Shown here one piece after another: positions 59,461 to 64,000 of a DNA stretch of 64,000 bases. Positions within the stretch are counted from its first letter, which is position 1, and every line of letters begins with the position of its first letter. This stretch comes from Gnetum montanum. Lineage: Eukaryota; Streptophyta; Gnetopsida; Gnetales; Gnetaceae. Position numbers and translations under genes: made by a program. The notes under the pieces were generated by a model. The model made no database searches. It was not told where the DNA came from and saw nothing but the letters and a program-made list of their open reading frames with translations. The DNA is taken from the NCBI GenBank assembly GCA_015680685.1, contig MNCI01002152.1, positions 125,344 to 189,343 of the forward strand, given 5' to 3'.

Positions 59461-59614
59461 CAGCTACATTAAGTGTTAAGCCTACCATTGACCCAAAGCA
59501 ATGTGGAGGAAAGAGTAGGAACCCTATAATCTAGAAGGTGGATGAATGTGCCTAGGACCTAGAAGAAGTTCCTAGGTCCATCTCTATCTAGGATTCTTCT
59601 ATTGTTGCTCCAAG
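59461..59614 (+). pseudogene. Exon of an unrecognised multi-exon gene (1)
   Basis: Between TTTTCCAG and a donor AAG|GTAGGTAGG the frame reads SVKPTIDPKQCGGKSRNPII, stop, KVDECA, stop, DLEEVPRSISI. Good splice sites and protein-like composition with a few stops suggest a decayed exon. It is followed by a 2.1 kb repeat-filled intron. Confidence 0.45.
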
Positions 59615-59639
59615 GTAGGTAGGTCTACCTATTTTTTCC

Positions 59640-60730
59640 TTTGTTTTCTATGATTTTTATAGTTTTTCTTACCACCTATGGGGCCATTTTTCTCAAATAT
59701 ACTCTAATAGAGAGGGTAAATCAAAATTTTGTCAAAATCCCACCTCTTATTTCAGCCATTTCCATAGGGATCTATGGTTGTTTCATTATTTCTACCTCAA
59801 TAGATTTGATTTTTAAAATAGCACTAGCTATTTTCATGCTTTCTTCTAGAATTTTCGGGTATGACCATTTTTGTCAGATCTAGGTCGAAGGATTTGTTAA
59901 AATTAAGTTTTAACAAAATCCTACCCCATTATTTTGGTGTTCTTTCTAATCTATATCAATTGTTTTGGCCATTTTGTCTACGTTTTCATGGCCATGTTAC
60001 GTTGAGTTTTAACTTTTTAGATTTTTTCATGGAAAATAAAGTAAAGTTGTATATTTTCTCTTACAAACATGGCTACATATTTTTGAAATCTAATGTATGG
60101 ATTTGTAACTATTCGTTTAAGATTTCCAATAGGCATTATCTCATTTAAAATGGATTCATAATGATGAAGTTATGATTGTTTTTCTAACATTTTTGTGCCA
60201 CTGTTGTAATTTCATGTAAATTTGCAATTTTTTCCTAACGAAATTACAAAGGTCTTGCTTATTTCTAGTTATTGGTAAGTATTTCTTGGCTTAAGATTTC
60301 CAACAAAGGTGGAATCACTCAGATTGAAGTTAAAACAAATTTTCTATGAATTTTTAATTAAGCATGTATAAGAAGGATGTTTGTGCCATTTTCAAATTAT
60401 TGTCCAAAATGACAAATTTTTCTTGCATAAATGAGAAAGGTTTTGAATTTTTTCTAAATATGGGTGGATAGGGCTTGATTTAAGCTTTTAAAAGTGGTGG
60501 AATCACTTCATTTAGAGCTTAAACAAATTTTTGATGAAGTTTTTACCAACCTTGCATGAAAAGGGGTAAGTGTTGATAGCTACAGTTCTAGCTAAATGTT
60601 TTTATGTTTTATCGATATATGACTATAATTTTTTAATTTTAATGGTCATGTCTATAAGGTTCATAATTTTAGGATTCTTTTGTGGTGGAATGACTAAAAT
60701 CAAAGTACAAAAGAATTTTTTATGAAATTG
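59640..60730. repeat. Diverged tandem repeats in intron
   Basis: A unit of about 180 bp with GTGGAATCACT, GAAGTTAAAACAAATTTT and TTGTGCCA recurs near 60180-60730. Older versions (GTCAAAATCCCACC / ACAAAATCCTACCCC) occur at 59720-59930. Confidence 0.5.
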
Positions 60731-60884
60731 AAGTACAAATGAATTTTTGATGAAAAATTATGATCATAGCACACTACCCATTTAGAAATGGAAGTGGCTG
60801 ACATGTATAACTTATGTTCTTCTTTTGTCAACATGTAAAACTAATGCTTAATTTTTTTTAAAATAATAGTAATAGCTTTTTCTA

Positions 60885-61110
60885 TTTTTTAGCAAGCTTT
60901 GACTATGGCTACATGGTTTTTTCTAAGTTTATGATGCTTCTTCTAAATTTGTGCATAACTTAGATGTTTTTTTCAATTTTATGCATGCTTTGCATAATTT
61001 AGATGTATTTTCTAAATTTATGCTTGCGCTTTCTAAATTTGTGCATAGTTTAGATGTTTTTTCAAAGTTTATGCATGATTTGCATAATTTAGATGTTTTT
61101 TCTAACTTAT
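60885..61110. repeat. Short-unit tandem repeat
   Basis: TTAGATGTTTTTTC..TTTATGCATG..TTGCATAA recurs four to five times with a period near 45-65 bp. Confidence 0.65.
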
Positions 61111-61170
61111 GCTTGGTTAGACCAAGGTTTAATTCTAGCTATAATTCTTCAGCTATGATATTTTGGCTAT

Positions 61171-61760
61171 AGTAATAATGCTTTTATAGAATTTCTTAAG
61201 CTAATTTAGATAAACACCTTAGAGCTTTTTACATAGGCTAATTTCACCTCCAACTAAGATGTTTTTTCCAAATTTGCTAAGTAATTCCAATTGGCCATAA
61301 TGTTTTTCCTTTCAAAGGCTGTAATAATGCTTTTGTTTTTGTGGAATTTCTCAAGCTAATTTAGATAAACATGTTAGAGATTTTTATAGAGGTTAAGTTC
61401 ACCTCTGACTAGATGTTTTTCCAAGTTTGCTAAGTAACTCCATAGTGTAAGGCTACACAAGGTTGTAATAATTTTTTCTTGTGGAATTTCTTAGACTAAT
61501 TTAGAAAAACATCTTATAGCATTTTACAAAGGCTAATTTCACCTATGACTAGATGTTTTTTTTTTCAAAATCTACTAAGTAATTCCAATTGGTCACAATG
61601 TAAGGTTATGCAAGGTTATAATAATTTTTTCTTATGGAATCTATTAAGCTAACTTAAATAAATACCTTATAGCTTTTTACAGAGGTTGATTCCATGTCTA
61701 GCTATATGTTTTTTCTAAATTTGATAAGTAATTCCATAATGTTTTTTCTTTGCTTCATGC
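61171..61760. repeat. Four-copy ~150-bp tandem repeat
   Basis: Units start with GTAATAATGCTTTT-like sequence at 61171, 61321, 61464 and 61616, each with TGGAATTTCTTAAGCTAATTTAG, a TTCACCT..GACTAGATGTTTTT block and GCTAAGTAATTCCA. It ends just before the acceptor of the next exon. Confidence 0.75.
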
Positions 61761-61761
61761 A

Positions 61762-62202
61762 GCATCTTTTTAAGGCCTATCCTCATCATAGTGGAGTTGG
61801 TATCTTGTGCTACATTGGGCATCCCAAGACCAACACCCTACCACATGACATGCCTTTCAGGAAACTCTCATTATGGTTCTAGCCTAGGGCAAGGGACTTC
61901 CTTGCCTACCTTCTTAGGAGCTTCAGTGTGATGCTATGATTAGACTTTTTCCAAAATGTAGCCAAGATCATTGTGGAGACCTTGTTGGCTCTAGCATATG
62001 GCTTGATTGTTAGATTCATTATTGACAAGTCACCTCCTAAGAAAATAGGAGGACTAGCAAGATCCATAAGCTCATGCTACCTTATAAAGATTTGGATGAT
62101 GCTAGAGTATAGTCGGTATAATGCTGACAATACTTTGATGGTGAAGCATAGAGCTCACAAGTTATTTCAGAATCCTCGTAGCATCTTGTATCGTCTATAA
62201 GG
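61762..62202 (+). pseudogene. Exon of the unrecognised multi-exon gene (2)
   Basis: Acceptor CATGCAG at 61755-61761 and donor GTGAGTATG near 62203. The single frame reads HLFKAYPHHSGVGILCYIGH, then stops at two places, then VAKIIVETLLALAYGLIVRF and LFQNPRSILYRL. Long continuity with only about three stops and clean borders indicate a former exon. Confidence 0.5.
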
Positions 62203-62284
62203 GTGAGTATGATTATTGTGATGTTTTTATGTTTTTGGCTTAACTACCTTCCCTAACTTCATTGATTTTACAAACTTCTTGTAG

Positions 62285-62563
62285 ATACAAGGTCAATGAT
62301 CAAGGTTTGATCATCAACGATCAAATCTTGGTAGTGGCACAAATTGCTTTGGAAAAATTCACCAAGAATCCTCAAATCAAAATTATTATGTATCAATAAT
62401 TAAGAGGGGACTTTGATGCATATGCCTCAAGATTCAATCTTGGATGCAAGAAGTACAAGGATGATAAGATGATGCACAACTAGTGGGTAGATGCCAATAG
62501 CAAGGATCTGACCCTTGTAGCTAGGACCTCCACTCAAACCACACCGAAGAAGAAAAGGAAAGG
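62285..62563 (+). pseudogene. Exon of the unrecognised multi-exon gene (3)
   Basis: Acceptor CTTGTAG at 62284 and donor AAAG|GTAAGCATAA. The frame reads YKVNDQGLIINDQILVVAQIALEKF, FDAYASRFNLGCKKYKDDKM, and a Lys-rich end (TTPKKKRK), with two stops. The Lys-rich end could act as a nuclear signal. Confidence 0.5.
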
Positions 62564-62681
62564 TAAGCATAAAGGCTATGGCTTCTAGTGTTTCATGGTT
62601 ATAACTTTAAGTGTTCTATTGCTTTACTTGGTTGTTAAAATTGCTTATGTCAATGCTAAACTTTGGTTGTTTCTTTGCAAG

Positions 62682-63600
62682 GCCTTCCATCTTGGTTGAT
62701 GTCACTATACCACTTTTAGGTTTACATCATGAGGATACCCTCATCTTGAAGTTTGGTGAGGTGACATTAGCATAAGAGTGGCTAAAGAGACAAGTGCTTG
62801 AGTATGTTTAAGCAAACGTATAATGTGCAGGTTTACTTGATGTATTTATGGCACGTATCTCTTCCATCCCTATTATGGAGATGTTGCATGTCATTGACTC
62901 CTTCAATGAGAACATTGGTCATTTTAGCATCATCATATGGAGTATGAAGGTGAACATGACATAGGTGTGAGCCTCTTTTGTGAAATTTTTAGTGTACCTA
63001 TTGATGGGGTAAAGGTTCCCACTAGGATAGTAAGGGAAGTAGGCCATTGAGACAAAGTTTTGAAGTGGCTTAGTGCCAACATTGGCCACTCTAGAATTTC
63101 AATGTATAGCTTCATGAACCTTGATATAAAGGAATCATATCCTTTGTTTAGGTCTCATGCATTTCCTAAACTATCTTAACAAAAGAAGGTAATTGACTTG
63201 GCATAGGGGTGAATCTTTAAGAACGTCCTGATGGAGGACACCAGACTTCACTAGGTGGCTGCTTTGGTTACTAGGATTTAGGAGGATATCCTTCAGCTTC
63301 ATGTTGATACCTCTAGGATAATGCACATGCACTTTGGTTTTTTGTAGATTATCTAAAGAGGTTTGTGAAGTTTCTGGTGGTGTACTGGAATAAACGATGG
63401 ATTTCCCAAAACCCAAGCCAACTTTCTAGGCCTTGGATAAAGCACATTTATCTAGCAATATAGGCCCAAAACCCACTAGAGGGGTTGAATGATACATTAT
63501 CCATCACCACTAAGAATCTCAATGTTAGGTAGTATGAGTCTTCTGATAGTACTAATGATGATGAAGGCATATGGAGGTTGAAGGGGTAGCTAGGGAGACA
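62682..63600 (+). pseudogene. Exon(s) of the unrecognised multi-exon gene (4)
   Basis: After TTTGCAAG at about 62681 the frame gives ILVDVTIPLLGLHHEDTLIL and FMARISSIPIMEMLHVIDSFNENIGHF, then a frameshift near 62940 to LFCEIFSVPIDGVKVPTRIVREVGH and WLSANIGHSRISMYSFMNLD. Further right frames are shorter and stops commoner. No domain recognised. Confidence 0.4.
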
Positions 63601-63792
63601 CTCAAGAGGCCTATGGATGAGGCACCCCCAACATCAAACCATCCTACCCCAATGATACTTAAGTTTATACTTTGGCTATTACAATAGGTAGTTACAAGCA
63701 TGATTTATTTAAATTTGGCTATTTCATGTTTTAAAGTTTATTTCTACTTTATGGTTTCATGTGCTAACTAGTTTTCTATGTGCTATAGTTGT

Positions 63793-63988
63793 AGGCAAGC
63801 ATCAAGTTATGGTAGCCCAAGCTATTACAGAGGCGAAATAAAGGTCTGCAAAAGAGGCACTCCTAAAGCAACCTATGGTTGAAGGATTTATCAATGTAGG
63901 TATAGATGATCTAGACATATTGTTTGGTGAGGTAGTATCAAGTACATCCCTCATCATCATCCCTGAGAAGAAAGAGAAGGAGGAGTGA
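63793..63988 (+). pseudogene. Exon of the unrecognised multi-exon gene (5)
   Basis: Acceptor GTTGTAG then KHQVMVAQAITEAK, one stop, RSAKEALLKQPMVEGFINVGIDDLDILFGE and a Glu/Lys-rich end. A possible donor (GAG|GTATGC) lies at the window edge. Confidence 0.4.
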
Positions 63989-64000
63989 GGTATGCCCATG

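Overview
This looks like nuclear DNA from a seed plant with a very large, transposon-rich genome, most likely a gymnosperm. It is AT-rich and gene-poor. About three quarters is old, nested, mutation-riddled LTR retrotransposon sequence, and only two compact intron-less genes look real. The plant assignment rests on a VQ-motif gene, a secreted glycine-rich protein gene, plant-type Ty3/gypsy elements with an Asp-tRNA-like primer site, a SIRE-like Ty1/copia element and a DUF659-type hAT transposase. The gymnosperm part is inference from element age, density and nesting.

Layout. 1-2630: inverted gag-protease remnant of a Tat/Athila-like element (G). 2630-13620: a SIRE-like copia element (F; gag, env-like ORF, 3' LTR) split by a 6.4 kb minus-strand element (A, 2988-9399). 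13625-19424: the 5' half of another minus-strand Tat/Athila-like element (B), next to an inverted LTR piece. 19970-31060: an older Tat element (D) with an RNase H placed before its reverse transcriptase, split between gag and protease by a complete 7.0 kb element (C, 22688-29685) with two LTRs, a primer site and a perfect 5-bp target duplication (ATCCT), but no reverse transcriptase. 31060-35080: lower-copy DNA with the glycine-rich protein gene. 35083-38718: a segment repeated near 47.5-50.3 kb, with a LINE 3' end in it. 38914-41467: decayed multi-exon hAT transposase. 43044-43653: element with long inverted arms, then the VQ gene (43969-44457). 44973-50310: tandem repeats, a SINE-like unit, gene-fragment candidates and the second copy of the repeated segment. 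50320-55052: decayed chromovirus (E). 57480-61760: several diverged tandem arrays. 59461-64000: exons of an unrecognised multi-exon pseudogene whose large intron holds some of those arrays.

Every reverse transcriptase whose active-site box I could read (B, D, E) is broken, so no element here can move by itself. Decay is dominated by C-to-T and G-to-A changes, visible in the primer sites, LTR pairs and stop codons, as expected for long-methylated DNA. Three single-N positions (2501, 13595, 41163) mark assembly gaps or ambiguous bases, and the first lies inside an exact 66-bp false-looking duplication.
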